Assembly: GCA_963768885.1 (NCBI GenBank)
Contig: CAVYJN010000014.1
Coordinates: 124,001-188,000, forward strand
Length of the DNA stretch: 64,000 nt
Direction of reading: 5' to 3'
Source of the DNA: DASRIA01 sp963768885
GTDB lineage: Bacteria > Actinomycetota > Thermoleophilia > Solirubrobacterales > JBBDJG01
Every line of letters starts with the position of its first letter. Position 1 is the stretch's first letter. The notes under the pieces were generated by a model, which was not told the origin of the DNA, made no database searches, and saw nothing but the letters and a program-made list of their open reading frames with translations. The translations under genes were made by a program, and so were the position numbers. This document shows positions 8,930 through 18,368 of the stretch, one piece after another.

Positions 8930-9622
8930 CTAACCCGCCTTGCAGGGCGTGTTGGACGCGAGCCGCTGCGAGGAGCCGTCCCTGTAGGTGAAGATCGTCG
9001 CGGTCGTCCAGACGCCGCTCGGCGGACAGGTCGTGGGCGTCCGCAGGTAGGCCCGCCGCTTCCCTTTGTACCTGCGGTAGTGGCGCGGGATGTGCGCCTC
9101 GAACCTCGTCAGCGCCACCCCGCCGGGGATCTTGAGGTTGACCGCGACCGAGCCGCCCCGCACGTCGTCGCGGAAGTACGTGATCAACCGGCCGTCGTCG
9201 ACGAGCCTGACGACCACGATGATCTGGCGGCGGCCGTTGAACAGGGTGGCGATGGTGTTGAAGGGATTGCCCGTCACGATCAGGCCCTGGCCCTTCACCG
9301 TCCCGATCCTGCTCGAGCGCGGGCACGCGCGCACCGAGAGGTTCGCGATGTCCTCGTCCGATGCCCGGCAGCGCGGCAGCGCGGACGTGTCGAACTTCGT
9401 GCCGGGGCTTCCCACGAACTCCATCTTCGTGACTCCCTTCGGCACGCCGTTGACCCCGCCCGGATCGCTCCACGCGGCGTTCACGTCGACGCCGGACGGC
9501 GAGCCGGGCGTCGCCGAGGAGAACGTCACCGCGACCGTGGAGGAGAACTGGGGGCTGGCGATCGCGGTGGCACTCGTCGCTGCCAGCAAGGCGCCGGCCA
9601 CCAAGGCCGGCAGCCGCTTCAC
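8930..9622 (-). CDS. Secreted protein of unknown function
   Basis: The 230-residue product begins with a signal peptide (VKRLPALVAGALLAATSATAIAS) and is otherwise rich in beta-forming segments (PQFSSTVAVTFSSATPG, KMEFVGSPGTKFDTSA, QIIVVVRLVDDGRLITYF). It ends with a Cys-containing TYRDGSSQRLASNTPCKAG. I do not recognise the family. The GTG start at 9620-9622 overlaps the stop of the upstream secreted-protein gene as GTGA, so the two are translationally coupled and their products may act together outside the membrane. Four or more cysteines (PRC, ACP, TTCPP, TPC) suggest disulfides in the mature protein. Confidence 0.6.
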   Translation of the reverse strand: MKRLPALVAGALLAATSATAIASPQFSSTVAVTFSSATPGSPSGVDVNAAWSDPGGVNGVPKGVTKMEFVGSPGTKFDTSALPRCRASDEDIANLSVRACPRSSRIGTVKGQGLIVTGNPFNTIATLFNGRRQIIVVVRLVDDGRLITYFRDDVRGGSVAVNLKIPGGVALTRFEAHIPRHYRRYKGKRRAYLRTPTTCPPSGVWTTATIFTYRDGSSQRLASNTPCKAG

Positions 9623-10344
9623 GGGATGAACACGCCCTGCGTCAGGAACGTCTGGGCGCCGTCGCCGGTGGTCGCGTCGCCGTCCGCGCCGCCGTCCAGC
9701 ACACGCACATGCCCAAGCTCGAGCAGCATGCGCTTGGTGTCCTTCGCGACTCCCGGGTACAAGAACTCGAGATAAGTGAAGTTGTTGCACGTGGCACCCA
9801 CGGCGGGGTCCGAGGTGGCCACGCAGCCGACCGGGGCGCTGATCTCGATGTCCTGCATGGTGGCCGGATCGGTTCCGCCGCCCGGCGCAATCGCGTTGAA
9901 GTGGTCGGTCAAACGCACGCCGATCCGCACTTCGAGCTGGCCGGCGTAATCGGCGCCGGGAGCGGCACACCCGCCGCTCGCCGCCACACAGCGCACGTCG
10001 GTGATCGACGTGGTCATGGGAGCGCCGGAATCGTCCGGCGGGCCGGGCGCGCCGACATGGACGCTCATGTAGAAGCTGCCGATCATGTTCGCGGGCGCTA
10101 CGGGCGGGTTGCCGATGGTGAGGCGAGTGGTGACCTGCTGGGGCGACGAGCAGGACGGGAAAGCGAGCGGCGGGCCGTGCGTGCGGTCCGGCGCCGTGCA
10201 AGGCTGGTAGGCCGGAACCAACGAGGCGCGCAAAGGAGTTGCGCCCTTGGGGCGCGGGTGTGTCGCGGCCGCCTGGGATACGAAGAGCAGCGTCGCGATT
10301 GCGGCGAGGGCCATTCCCAACTTCGCGGCCACCCCTGTTCCCAT
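9619..10344 (-). CDS. Secreted protein of unknown function, coupled to its downstream neighbour
   Basis: The ATG at 10342-10344 opens a signal peptide (GMALAAIATLLFVSQAAA) in a 241-residue protein. The mature part is Pro-, Gly- and Cys-rich with phrases such as SFYMSVHVGAPGPPDDSGAP, DVRCVAASGGCAAPG and ATCNNFTYLEFLYPGVAKD. Several paired cysteines suggest an extracytoplasmic disulfide-bonded fold. I recognise no family. It is divergent from propionyl-CoA carboxylase beta with only 64 bases between starts, so the two promoters must share that space. Its TGA overlaps the GTG start of the next secreted protein. Confidence 0.55.
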   Translation of the reverse strand: MGTGVAAKLGMALAAIATLLFVSQAAATHPRPKGATPLRASLVPAYQPCTAPDRTHGPPLAFPSCSSPQQVTTRLTIGNPPVAPANMIGSFYMSVHVGAPGPPDDSGAPMTTSITDVRCVAASGGCAAPGADYAGQLEVRIGVRLTDHFNAIAPGGGTDPATMQDIEISAPVGCVATSDPAVGATCNNFTYLEFLYPGVAKDTKRMLLELGHVRVLDGGADGDATTGDGAQTFLTQGVFIP

Positions 10345-10408
10345 GCCGGGTACGAGCTTACTCCCCGGTGGGTCGGAGTCAACGTGGGTTGTACGATTCC
10401 GGCCCCCG

Positions 10409-11977
<1,569 letters not shown>

Positions 11978-11985
11978 AGAGAGGG

Positions 11986-12027
11986 CCGTCATTTCCTTAG
12001 GCGGAAATGACGGGAGCTCCGGGGGTT
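11986..12027. repeat. Inverted-repeat element A (dispersed hairpin family) after pccB
   Basis: A perfect 11-bp stem (11986-11996 with 12003-12013; core ATTTCC/GGAAAT) encloses the loop TTAGGC and is followed by GGAGCTCCGGGGG. A closely related arrangement occurs after pccA at 24736-24800. There is no T tract, so it is not a canonical intrinsic terminator, although it may still end transcription or stabilise the mRNA 3' end. Confidence 0.6.
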
Positions 12028-12064
12028 CGGCCGCGTCGACAGGCCGGCGAGACATAATGGTCTC

Positions 12065-12712
12065 GTGGCCAAGTCGCCCCCCAAGCCGGCCAAGCGCCAG
12101 CGCCTGCGCCCGGAGGTCCGCCGCGAGCGCCTGGTGGAGGCCGCCACGCAGGTCTTCGCCGAGCGTGGCTACGAGGGCGCGCGCGTCGAGCAGATCGCCG
12201 AGGCTGCGGACGTCTCGCCCGGTCTTCTGTACCGGCACTTCGAGGGCAAGCAGGAGCTCTACACGGAGATCCTGAACCACGCGAACCGCGAGCTGCTCGC
12301 GCATCTCACGCAGGCGGCCGCCCCCGACCAGGCGACCGACGAGCGGGTGCGCCGCGGCCTCGACGCCTTCTTCACCTTCGTCGAGAACCACCGCGAGCTG
12401 TGGCAGATGCTCATGAAGGACGTGCTCGAGCCGGAGATCGCCGAGATCCAGGCCGGGGTGATGGACCGCTCGGTGAAGATCATCGCCGCGCTCGCGGCGC
12501 AGGACTACGACCGCGGCGAGGGCGAGCTTCCCCACGGGGTCGAGCTCGAAGGCGTGGCCGTCGCGATGGTCGGTGCGGCGATCTCGCTCTCGACGTGGTG
12601 GAACGACCATCCCGACCTGCCCCGCGCGATGATCGTCGCCCTCGCGATGGAGGTCCTGTGGGTGGGGCTCGAGCGGGCGCGCGCCGGTGAGCGCTACGAC
12701 GGCAGCGGGTAG
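12065..12712 (+). CDS. TetR/AcrR family transcriptional regulator
   Basis: The 215-residue protein has the TetR N-terminal helix-turn-helix at about residues 18-65 (RRERLVEAATQVFAERGYEG, then VEQIAEAADVSPGLLYRHFEGKQEL), followed by an all-helical ligand-binding domain (FFTFVENHRELWQMLMKD). The start is a GTG at 12065, with a CATAAT hexamer at 12053-12058 that could be a -10 element giving a very short leader. The ligand is unknown. Proximity to fatty/propionyl-CoA genes hints at acyl-CoA metabolism, but nothing in the sequence demonstrates it. It is followed by the ECF sigma factor on the same strand. Confidence 0.85.
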   Translation: MAKSPPKPAKRQRLRPEVRRERLVEAATQVFAERGYEGARVEQIAEAADVSPGLLYRHFEGKQELYTEILNHANRELLAHLTQAAAPDQATDERVRRGLDAFFTFVENHRELWQMLMKDVLEPEIAEIQAGVMDRSVKIIAALAAQDYDRGEGELPHGVELEGVAVAMVGAAISLSTWWNDHPDLPRAMIVALAMEVLWVGLERARAGERYDGSG

Positions 12713-12758
12713 GACCAGGCCGACCTCACGTTCCGCGCGGCCGCAGCGTTCAACGACT

Positions 12759-13223
12759 GTGGCTCCGCCTCCATTCCAGGCGTTCCTGGACGAGCATCGC
12801 GAGCACGTCTACCGGTTCCTCGTGGCCTGCGTGGGCCGGCAGGACGCCGACGACTGCTTCCAGGAGACGTTCATCTCGGCGATGCGCGCGTATCCGCGTC
12901 TGCGCAACGGGTCGAACCTGCGCTCCTGGGTGCTCACGATCGCGCATCGCAAGGCGATGGACAACCACCGCGCCCGCAGCCGCCGGCCGGTCCCGATGGA
13001 CGCCCTGCCCGAGCAGGCGAGCATCGACGGCGCCGCGCACGACGAGGAGCTGTGGGCTGAAGTGCGCAAGCTCCCGGCAAAGCAGCGTGCCGCTGTGGTG
13101 CTGCGCTTTGCGAGCGACCTCCCGCACGACCAGATCGGGCGGATCATCGGATGCTCCGACGAGGCCGCGCGCAGGAACGTCCACGAGGGACTGAACAAGC
13201 TGAGGTCGACATGGGATCGCTGA
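12759..13223 (+). CDS. ECF-type RNA polymerase sigma-70 factor
   Basis: The 154-residue protein has sigma region 2 (FLDEHREHVYRFLVACVGRQ, DADDCFQETFISAMRAYPRL, LRSWVLTIAHRKAMDNHRA) and region 4 (KLPAKQRAAVVLRFASDL, HDQIGRIIGCSDEAARRNVHEGL), with no region 3 and no extension, as in ECF sigma factors. The GTG at 12759 was chosen because an upstream in-frame GTG at 12687 would add a Ser/Arg-rich tail overlapping the TetR gene. Its last 13 bases overlap the start of the alkylguanine methyltransferase gene. No anti-sigma gene is adjacent, so the N-terminal extension of that neighbour is worth considering as a partner (inference). Confidence 0.85.
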   Translation: MAPPPFQAFLDEHREHVYRFLVACVGRQDADDCFQETFISAMRAYPRLRNGSNLRSWVLTIAHRKAMDNHRARSRRPVPMDALPEQASIDGAAHDEELWAEVRKLPAKQRAAVVLRFASDLPHDQIGRIIGCSDEAARRNVHEGLNKLRSTWDR

Positions 13224-13960
13224 GCAGGCTGGAGCAAGCGCTGTCGAAGGCCGGGCGCGCCGACGTCGCAGCGCCGGCGGAGGCGGCCGCGGAGCAGCTC
13301 GCGGCGCGGGCCGCCGACCAGGGCCTGCTCGACGTGGCCTACACGACGCTCGAGACCCCGGTCGGCAAGGTGCTGGTCGCGGCCACGCGCCGCGGCCTCG
13401 TGCGGATCTCGTTCGGAGACGACTACGACCCCGACGCGGTGCTCGCCGAGCTGAGCCGGCGCGTGTCGCCCCGCGTCGTCGAGGCGCCCGGCTACTTCGA
13501 CGCGGTGCGGCACGAGCTCGAGGAGTACTTCGAGGGGCGCCGGACGAGGTTCGGCCTGCCGCTCGACTGGCAGCTCACGGGCGGGTTCGGGAGGCGCGTG
13601 CTGCGCCGCACGGCGCAGATCCCCTACGGCGTGGTGTCGACCTACCGCGAGGTCGCCGGCGCGGCGGGGAGCCCGCGTGGCGCACGCGCGGCGGGCAACG
13701 CGCTCGGCTCCAACCCGATCCCGATCGTGGTGCCGTGCCACCGGGTGCTGCACTCCGGGGGCGGGCTCGGCGGCTACGGCGGCGGACTCGAGAACAAGGT
13801 CTTCCTCCTCAAGCTCGAGGGCGCGATCGGCGACGACGAGCCGGACCCGCCTAGAGCGTCAGAGTTTGGGCCCGCACCGCGCCCGCCCGTAGCGCCTCGA
13901 GCGCGCCCAGCGCGATCGCGAGGTCCTGGATCGCGAGGCCCGTCGAGTCGAAGAGGGTGA
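13211..13960 (+). CDS. ogt: Methylated-DNA--[protein]-cysteine S-methyltransferase (MGMT/Ogt) with N-terminal extension
   Basis: The enzyme removes O6-alkyl groups from guanine by suicidal transfer to its own cysteine. The acceptor is the Cys of VVPCHRV, preceded by YGVVSTYREVAGAAGSPRGA and followed by GGYGGGLENKVFLLKLEG, all hallmark segments. About 45 residues precede the ferredoxin-like domain (GSLSRLEQALSKAGRAD, EQLAARAADQGLLD); they are not part of standard Ogt. The frame continues 33 Pro/Arg-rich residues past the usual end, antisense to the ornithine cyclodeaminase gene for 110 bases; the functional end is probably near 13,855. The ATG at 13211 lies within the sigma factor gene, so the two are co-translated. 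Confidence 0.88.
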   Translation: MGSLSRLEQALSKAGRADVAAPAEAAAEQLAARAADQGLLDVAYTTLETPVGKVLVAATRRGLVRISFGDDYDPDAVLAELSRRVSPRVVEAPGYFDAVRHELEEYFEGRRTRFGLPLDWQLTGGFGRRVLRRTAQIPYGVVSTYREVAGAAGSPRGARAAGNALGSNPIPIVVPCHRVLHSGGGLGGYGGGLENKVFLLKLEGAIGDDEPDPPRASEFGPAPRPPVAPRARPARSRGPGSRGPSSRRG

Positions 13961-14810
13961 CCTCGTCGTCGGAGCCGCGCCCCTGGGCGAGCCCCGCGCA
14001 CACCTCCCCCAGCTCGGTCACGTCCTCGCGGTGCACGATGCCCGCTGCGACGGCCCCGGTCAGCTCGCCGCCGTGGCTCGCCTGCTCCCACTCGTCGCAG
14101 AACAACCGGCCCTCGGACAGGACCCGCTCGACCGCCTGAACCGAGGCCTCGGCCTTGCCGGGACCGTCGGCGCCGAGCAGGTTCAGGTGCTGCCCGGCGC
14201 GCAGCGCGTCCGCGGGCACGAGGGTCTCGCCGCCTGGGGTCACGGTGCAGACGACCTCGCAGGCGAGCGCCTCCCGCAGGTCGCCGACCTCCCAGCCGAG
14301 CTCCGCGGCGACGCGGCCGGCGGCATCCGGGTCCGGGTCGAAGCAGATGCCCGGGCCGTACTCGGCGTCCGCCAGGCAGCGCCCGACCCACAGGCCGTGG
14401 AGGCCGCATCCGACGAGGCCGATCGTGTCCGCGTCCTCGCGCGCGAGCTCCTGCGTGGCGACGGCCGCGGCCGCACCGGTTCGCAGCGCGGTGACCGCCC
14501 GCGCGTCGAGCATCGCGAGCGGCTCCCCGTTGCCGGCGTCCGAGACGAGCACGATCCCCGTGACCGTCGGCAAGCCGCGGCGCGGGTTGCCCGGGAAGGA
14601 GGTGATCCACTTGAGGATCGCGAGGCCTTCACCGCGCACCGGCATCGCCCGGAAGTCGCCGTTCGGCGGGCTGGGCAGATACACCTTGGGCGGCATCTGC
14701 CACTCGCCGCGCGCGAAGCTGACGAACCCGTCGCGGACACGCTCGATCGCCTCCTGCGGCGAGACCGCCGCCAACACGCCGTCGTGATCGAGTACGGGTA
14801 TCGTGGCCAC
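13851..14810 (-). CDS. Ornithine cyclodeaminase / mu-crystallin family NAD(P)-dependent enzyme
   Basis: The 319-residue protein has the substrate-binding platform with RGEGLAILKWITSFPGNP and a Rossmann fold marked by IGLVGCGLHGLWVGR (GxGxxG type), followed by VCTVTPGGETLVPADAL and HLNLLGADGPGKAEA, as in the ornithine cyclodeaminase, alanine dehydrogenase and ketimine reductase family. The exact substrate cannot be assigned: ornithine, alanine and cyclic ketimines are all used by members. The GTG at 14808-14810 matches the family N-terminus (TIPVLDHDGVLAAV). The gene converges on and overlaps the ogt frame and diverges from the small protein at 14820, with 9 bases between their start codons. 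Confidence 0.85.
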   Translation of the reverse strand: MATIPVLDHDGVLAAVSPQEAIERVRDGFVSFARGEWQMPPKVYLPSPPNGDFRAMPVRGEGLAILKWITSFPGNPRRGLPTVTGIVLVSDAGNGEPLAMLDARAVTALRTGAAAAVATQELAREDADTIGLVGCGLHGLWVGRCLADAEYGPGICFDPDPDAAGRVAAELGWEVGDLREALACEVVCTVTPGGETLVPADALRAGQHLNLLGADGPGKAEASVQAVERVLSEGRLFCDEWEQASHGGELTGAVAAGIVHREDVTELGEVCAGLAQGRGSDDEVTLFDSTGLAIQDLAIALGALEALRAGAVRAQTLTL

Positions 14811-14819
14811 GCGAACAGC

Positions 14820-15059
14820 ATGACTGGCAACGGCAAAAGGCGCCCCCCGCGGCCGGCGATCGAGCTGATCGCCCCCGCCGCGAGTCCCCGGCAGGCCGCG
14901 GCGATCGCAGCTGCGCTCGAGCGGTTCCTGCACGACACGGCTCCGGTGATCGAGCCGCACGACGATGACGGTAGCCCGTGGGCGCGCGCCGCGATCGCCG
15001 AGGGCGTCGGGCTGGAGGCGCCGACGCCGTGGGGCGACGCCGAGCCCTGGGGTAGCTAG
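14820..15059 (+). CDS. Small protein resembling acyl-CoA carboxylase epsilon subunits
   Basis: The 79-residue product begins MTGNGKRRPPRPAIELI and has one clear helix, SPRQAAAIAAALERFLHD, followed by an acidic linker and SPWARAAIAEGVG. The SPxxAAAIxxALxxF helix recalls the carboxylase epsilon/AccE family of actinobacteria, which binds the beta subunit of acyl-CoA carboxylases, but the usual C-terminal Trp motif is not the same. The presence of pccB and pccA in the window makes the assignment plausible, not certain. Otherwise it should be treated as a hypothetical protein. Its ATG is 9 bases from the divergent GTG of the cyclodeaminase gene. Confidence 0.45.
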   Translation: MTGNGKRRPPRPAIELIAPAASPRQAAAIAAALERFLHDTAPVIEPHDDDGSPWARAAIAEGVGLEAPTPWGDAEPWGS

Positions 15060-15115
15060 ACGCCCGAAAGCGGATACAACTTCGCGATCACCCCCGAATA
15101 CGGAGGAGGAGGAGC

Positions 15116-15322
15116 ATGGCGGCAGTCAAGATCATCGAGCTGATCGGCACCTCGAGCAAGAGCTCGGACGACGCGGTGCAGCAGGCGCTCGCCGAGGCGC
15201 GCAGCTCGCTTCGCAACATCAAGGCCGTGGACCTCGTGTCCACCGGCCTGCGCGGCGACAACCTCGACGAGTGGCGCGCGCACGTGCGGGTCGCCTTCCT
15301 GGTGGAGCGCGTCTCCGAGTAA
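15116..15322 (+). CDS. Dodecin, flavin-binding dodecameric storage protein
   Basis: The 68-residue protein matches dodecins in length and sequence: VKIIELIGTSSKSSDDAVQQ, then LRNIKAVDLVSTGLRGD and EWRAHVRVAFLVER. Dodecins assemble into hollow dodecamers that bind riboflavin, FMN or CoA and buffer free flavin. The start is strongly supported by a run of GGA triplets (GGAGGAGGAGGAGC) directly upstream of the ATG at 15116. It appears monocistronic: an intrinsic terminator follows at 15381-15413. Confidence 0.93.
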   Translation: MAAVKIIELIGTSSKSSDDAVQQALAEARSSLRNIKAVDLVSTGLRGDNLDEWRAHVRVAFLVERVSE

Positions 15323-15380
15323 CCGCTGCCCGTCTTTCAGCGAACCCGTCCGGCGGCCTGCCGACGGACGGTGCATTATT

Positions 15381-15413
15381 GAGAGGCCCGCGCTCCGGCG
15401 GGCCTCTCTTCTT
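15381..15413 (+). terminator. Intrinsic terminator after dodecin
   Basis: An 11-bp perfect stem (15381-15391 with 15398-15408), loop GCTCCG, is followed by TTCTT. It separates dodecin from the sulfur assimilation genes. Confidence 0.85.
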
Positions 15414-15454
15414 GGCGCGCTCGAGGTCCTCTGCGGAGTGCCCGAAACATCCCC

Positions 15455-15477
15455 GGAATCCAAATAGGCCTAATTCC
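15455..15477. promoter_or_regulatory. Inverted repeat and AT-rich leader upstream of APS reductase, possible operator/promoter
   Basis: The 130 bases before the sulfur assimilation genes are the only AT-rich stretch nearby. GGAAT (15455-15459) and ATTCC (15473-15477) form an inverted repeat around the palindrome TAGGCCTA, and GTGTTATTTT follows. This is consistent with a regulated promoter; the regulator is unknown. Confidence 0.35.
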
Positions 15478-15543
15478 AGTCGGGATTGTGTTATTTTGTC
15501 GACTCCGGAGGGAATGCTCCGCCCGACCCCGAAAGGATCTGCG

Positions 15544-16257
15544 ATGCCCACAGCAACGAAGAACTGGACAGCCGAGGAGCTGGAACAGGTCGCCGCCGAG
15601 CTCGAGCCCCAAGGACCGGAGGCAACCCTGCGGTGGATGGTGGACCAGTTCCACCCCAGCCTCTACGTGGCGTGCTCTTTCCAGCAGGAGGAGTCGGTCC
15701 TCCTCGACATGCTGCACCGGATCGAGCCCGAGATCCGGGTCTTCTACCTCGACACCGACGTCCTGTTCGACGAGACCTACGAGACCCGTGACCGCTTCGT
15801 CGAGCGCTACGGCTTCAATTTCGAGCGCTACCACAACATCTCCCTCGAGGAGCAGGCGAAGCTGCACGGCGACGAATTGTGGGCGCGGGAGCCCAACCAG
15901 TGCTGCGCGATCCGGAAGGTCGAGCCGCTCAAGCGGGCGCTCGGCTCCGTCGACGCCTGGATCACCGGCATTCGCCGCGACCAGGCCCCCACGCGGGCCA
16001 ACTCGCGCAAGGTCGAGGTCGACGACAAGTTCGGCCTGATCAAGGCGAACCCGCTCGCCGACTGGTCGCTCAAGGACGTGTGGGCGTACATCCACGAGCA
16101 CGATGTGCCCTACAACCCGCTGCACGACCAGAACTACCCCTCGATCGGCTGCACGCACTGCACCCGCCAGGTGATGCCCGGAGAGGACCCGCGCGCGGGT
16201 CGCTGGGCCGGCCAGGACAAGGTGGAGTGCGGACTGCACCCTTCAGAGTCGAAGTAG
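15544..16257 (+). CDS. cysH: Assimilatory adenylyl-sulfate (APS) reductase, iron-sulfur type
   Basis: The enzyme reduces adenylyl sulfate to sulfite with thioredoxin. The 237-residue protein has the PAPS/APS reductase fold (YVACSFQQEESVLLDML, VFYLDTDVLFDETYETRD, WITGIRRDQAPTR). It carries the two cysteine pairs that bind a [4Fe-4S] cluster in APS-type enzymes (QCCAIRKVEPL and GCTHCTRQ), plus the catalytic C-terminal ECGLH. The cluster cysteines distinguish it from PAPS reductases. AAAGGA seven bases before the ATG supports the start. The ATP sulfurylase gene begins 16 bases after its stop, so substrate is made by the next enzyme in the same operon. Confidence 0.93.
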   Translation: MPTATKNWTAEELEQVAAELEPQGPEATLRWMVDQFHPSLYVACSFQQEESVLLDMLHRIEPEIRVFYLDTDVLFDETYETRDRFVERYGFNFERYHNISLEEQAKLHGDELWAREPNQCCAIRKVEPLKRALGSVDAWITGIRRDQAPTRANSRKVEVDDKFGLIKANPLADWSLKDVWAYIHEHDVPYNPLHDQNYPSIGCTHCTRQVMPGEDPRAGRWAGQDKVECGLHPSESK

Positions 16258-16273
16258 CCCCGGCGTCGCCGGC

Positions 16274-17440
16274 ATGATCGAGCCCCACGGAGGCGAGCTG
16301 GTGGACCTGCTCGCGCGCGCCGAGAAGCGCGACGAGCTGCTCAAGGAGGCAGGTTCGCTCGACTCCGTCTCGCTCACGCCGAGGCAGGCCGCCGATCTCG
16401 AGTTGCTGGCGGTCGGCGGCTTCAGCCCGCTGCGGGGCTTCCAGGGCTCCGAGGACTGGCGGCGCGTCGTGGACGAGATGCGGCTCGCGAACGGGCTGCC
16501 CTGGAGCATCCCGGTCACGCTCGCGACCGATGGGGAGGCGTCCGAAGGCGACCGCCTCGCGCTGCACGGCGCGGGTGGCGTCCTGCTCGGCGTGATCGAC
16601 GTGGAGGAGGTGTTCGAGCGGGATCTCGAGCGCGAGGCGCGACACGTCTACCGCACCGACGACCGGGAGCACCCCGGGGTCGCAGCCGTCTACGCGGAGG
16701 GCACGCGCTGCATCGCCGGGCCGGTGCGCGCGATCGACCTTCCGGAGCACCCCGCGGCTTTCAAGCCCTACATCCTGCCGCCGGCGGCATCCAGGGCGGC
16801 GTTCAGCGAGCGCGGCTGGAAGACCGTGGTCGGCTTCCAGACCCGCAACCCGATCCACCGCGCGCACGAGTACATCACCAAGGCTGCGCTCGAGTCCGTC
16901 GACGGACTGTTCATCCACCCGCTGGTCGGGGAGACCAAGTCCGACGACATCCCCGCCGACGTGCGGATGCGCTGCTACGAGGCCCTGATCGACCACTACT
17001 ACGTGCCCGATCACGTGATGTTGGCGGTGAACCCGGCCGCGATGCGCTACGCCGGGCCGCGCGAGGCCATCTTCCACGCCCTGATCCGGAAGAACTACGG
17101 CTGCACCCACTTCATCGTCGGGCGCGACCACGCCGGGGTCGGGAGCTACTACGGGACCTACGACGCGCAGGAGATCTTCTCCGAGTTCGACCCCCAGGAG
17201 CTGGGGATCGAGCCGATGATGTTCGAGCACTCGTTCTACTGCAAGCTGACCAAGGGCATGGCGACCAGCAAGACGAGCCCCGCGGGTCCCGACGACCGGG
17301 TCTTCCTCTCGGGGACGAAGGTCCGCGAGATGCTCGCGGCCGGTGAGCGCCCTCCAGAAGAGTTCACAAGACCAGAAGTTGCCGACATACTTATCAGTGC
17401 GATGCGGGAGAGCGCCGAGGGGCAGAGCGTGTCGGCCTGA
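16274..17440 (+). CDS. sat: Sulfate adenylyltransferase (ATP sulfurylase), homo-oligomeric Sat type
   Basis: The 388-residue protein activates sulfate with ATP to form APS. It has an N-terminal PUA-like domain (LTPRQAADLELLAVGGFSP) and the catalytic nucleotidyltransferase domain with GFQTRNPIHRAHE (the QxRNPxHxxH motif) and the later FIVGRDHAGVG, and ends with FLSGTKVREML. It belongs to the single-chain Sat family, not CysD/CysN. It sits between APS reductase and a TauE/SafE permease, making a sulfate-to-sulfite module. A downstream sulfite reductase is not in this window. Confidence 0.95.
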   Translation: MIEPHGGELVDLLARAEKRDELLKEAGSLDSVSLTPRQAADLELLAVGGFSPLRGFQGSEDWRRVVDEMRLANGLPWSIPVTLATDGEASEGDRLALHGAGGVLLGVIDVEEVFERDLEREARHVYRTDDREHPGVAAVYAEGTRCIAGPVRAIDLPEHPAAFKPYILPPAASRAAFSERGWKTVVGFQTRNPIHRAHEYITKAALESVDGLFIHPLVGETKSDDIPADVRMRCYEALIDHYYVPDHVMLAVNPAAMRYAGPREAIFHALIRKNYGCTHFIVGRDHAGVGSYYGTYDAQEIFSEFDPQELGIEPMMFEHSFYCKLTKGMATSKTSPAGPDDRVFLSGTKVREMLAAGERPPEEFTRPEVADILISAMRESAEGQSVSA

Positions 17441-17467
17441 GCGCCGGCATCCGGGGGAAACACACAC

Positions 17468-18358
17468 ATGGATCCGCTCCTGATCCCGTTCGGGTTCGGC
17501 GTTGGCTTCCTGGTCGGGATGACCGGCATGGGAGGCGGGTCGCTGATGACGCCACTCCTGATCCTCGTGTTCGGCACGTCACCCGTGACGGCCGTGGGCT
17601 CCGACATCACCTACGCCGCGGTCACGAAGAGCGTCGGCGGATGGCGCCACCTGCGCCTGAAGACGGTCAACCTGGAGCTTTCGGCCTGGCTCGCGCTGGG
17701 CAGCGTCCCGGCCGCGATCGCCGGGGTCTGGGTGATCGAGTGGCTGCACGAGCGCTATGGGAGCCAGCTCGACGACATCGTCCTGACGATGCTCGCGATC
17801 GCGCTGATCGTGGTGGGCGTGATCGTGCTCGGCCGCGCCCTGTTCGCCGTGGCCGCGCACGCCCGCGAGCGCGAGCACTTCACGCTGACGCGCGCCCACA
17901 AGGTCGCCGCCGTCGCGATCGGCGCCTCGACCGGCTTCGTGATCGGCCTCACGTCGGCGGGGTCGGGAACCCTGATCGCGGTCTTCCTGATCGCGTACTA
18001 CCGGCTGGTGCCCCGGCAGGTCGTCGGCACCGACGTCTTCCATGCGGCGGTCCTGCTCACCGCCGCGGCGATCGCCCACATCGTGGCCGGCAACGTGAAC
18101 TTCGGGCTCGTGGGGGCGATCCTGATCGGGTCGATCCCGGGAGTCTGGCTCGGAAGCCATCTGATCGTGAGGCTGCCGAGCGGGTTGCTGCGCACGGCGC
18201 TCGGCGTCGTGATGATCGCCGCCTCGCTCGCGCTGTTCGACAAGGCGGGGCTCGACGTGCCGCTCGCCGCGATGCTCGCGATCCCGGCCGCCTTCGCCGC
18301 GGCGATGGTGGTGCGGAGCGTCACCCGGCGCGGCCGCGCGGTCCGCGCCACCCCCTGA
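17468..18358 (+). CDS. TauE/SafE family membrane permease, probably sulfate/sulfite related
   Basis: The 296-residue integral membrane protein has about eight hydrophobic segments in two repeats, each beginning with a Gly-rich motif: GFLVGMTGMGGGSLMTPLL near the N-terminus and GFVIGLTSAGSGTLIAVFL at mid-protein. This is the signature of TauE/SafE (DUF81) anion exporters or importers. A GGGGGAAA Shine-Dalgarno-like run lies just before the ATG. Position directly after cysH and sat suggests it moves sulfate, sulfite or another sulfur anion across the membrane; direction cannot be told from sequence. Confidence 0.85.
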   Translation: MDPLLIPFGFGVGFLVGMTGMGGGSLMTPLLILVFGTSPVTAVGSDITYAAVTKSVGGWRHLRLKTVNLELSAWLALGSVPAAIAGVWVIEWLHERYGSQLDDIVLTMLAIALIVVGVIVLGRALFAVAAHAREREHFTLTRAHKVAAVAIGASTGFVIGLTSAGSGTLIAVFLIAYYRLVPRQVVGTDVFHAAVLLTAAAIAHIVAGNVNFGLVGAILIGSIPGVWLGSHLIVRLPSGLLRTALGVVMIAASLALFDKAGLDVPLAAMLAIPAAFAAAMVVRSVTRRGRAVRATP

Positions 18359-18368
18359 CACCGCCGCG

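Noticed and set aside
12687..12758. Earlier GTG start for the ECF sigma factor
   Set aside because: It would add a low-complexity Ser/Arg/Thr tail overlapping the TetR gene; the sigma-2 fold begins just after the GTG at 12759.
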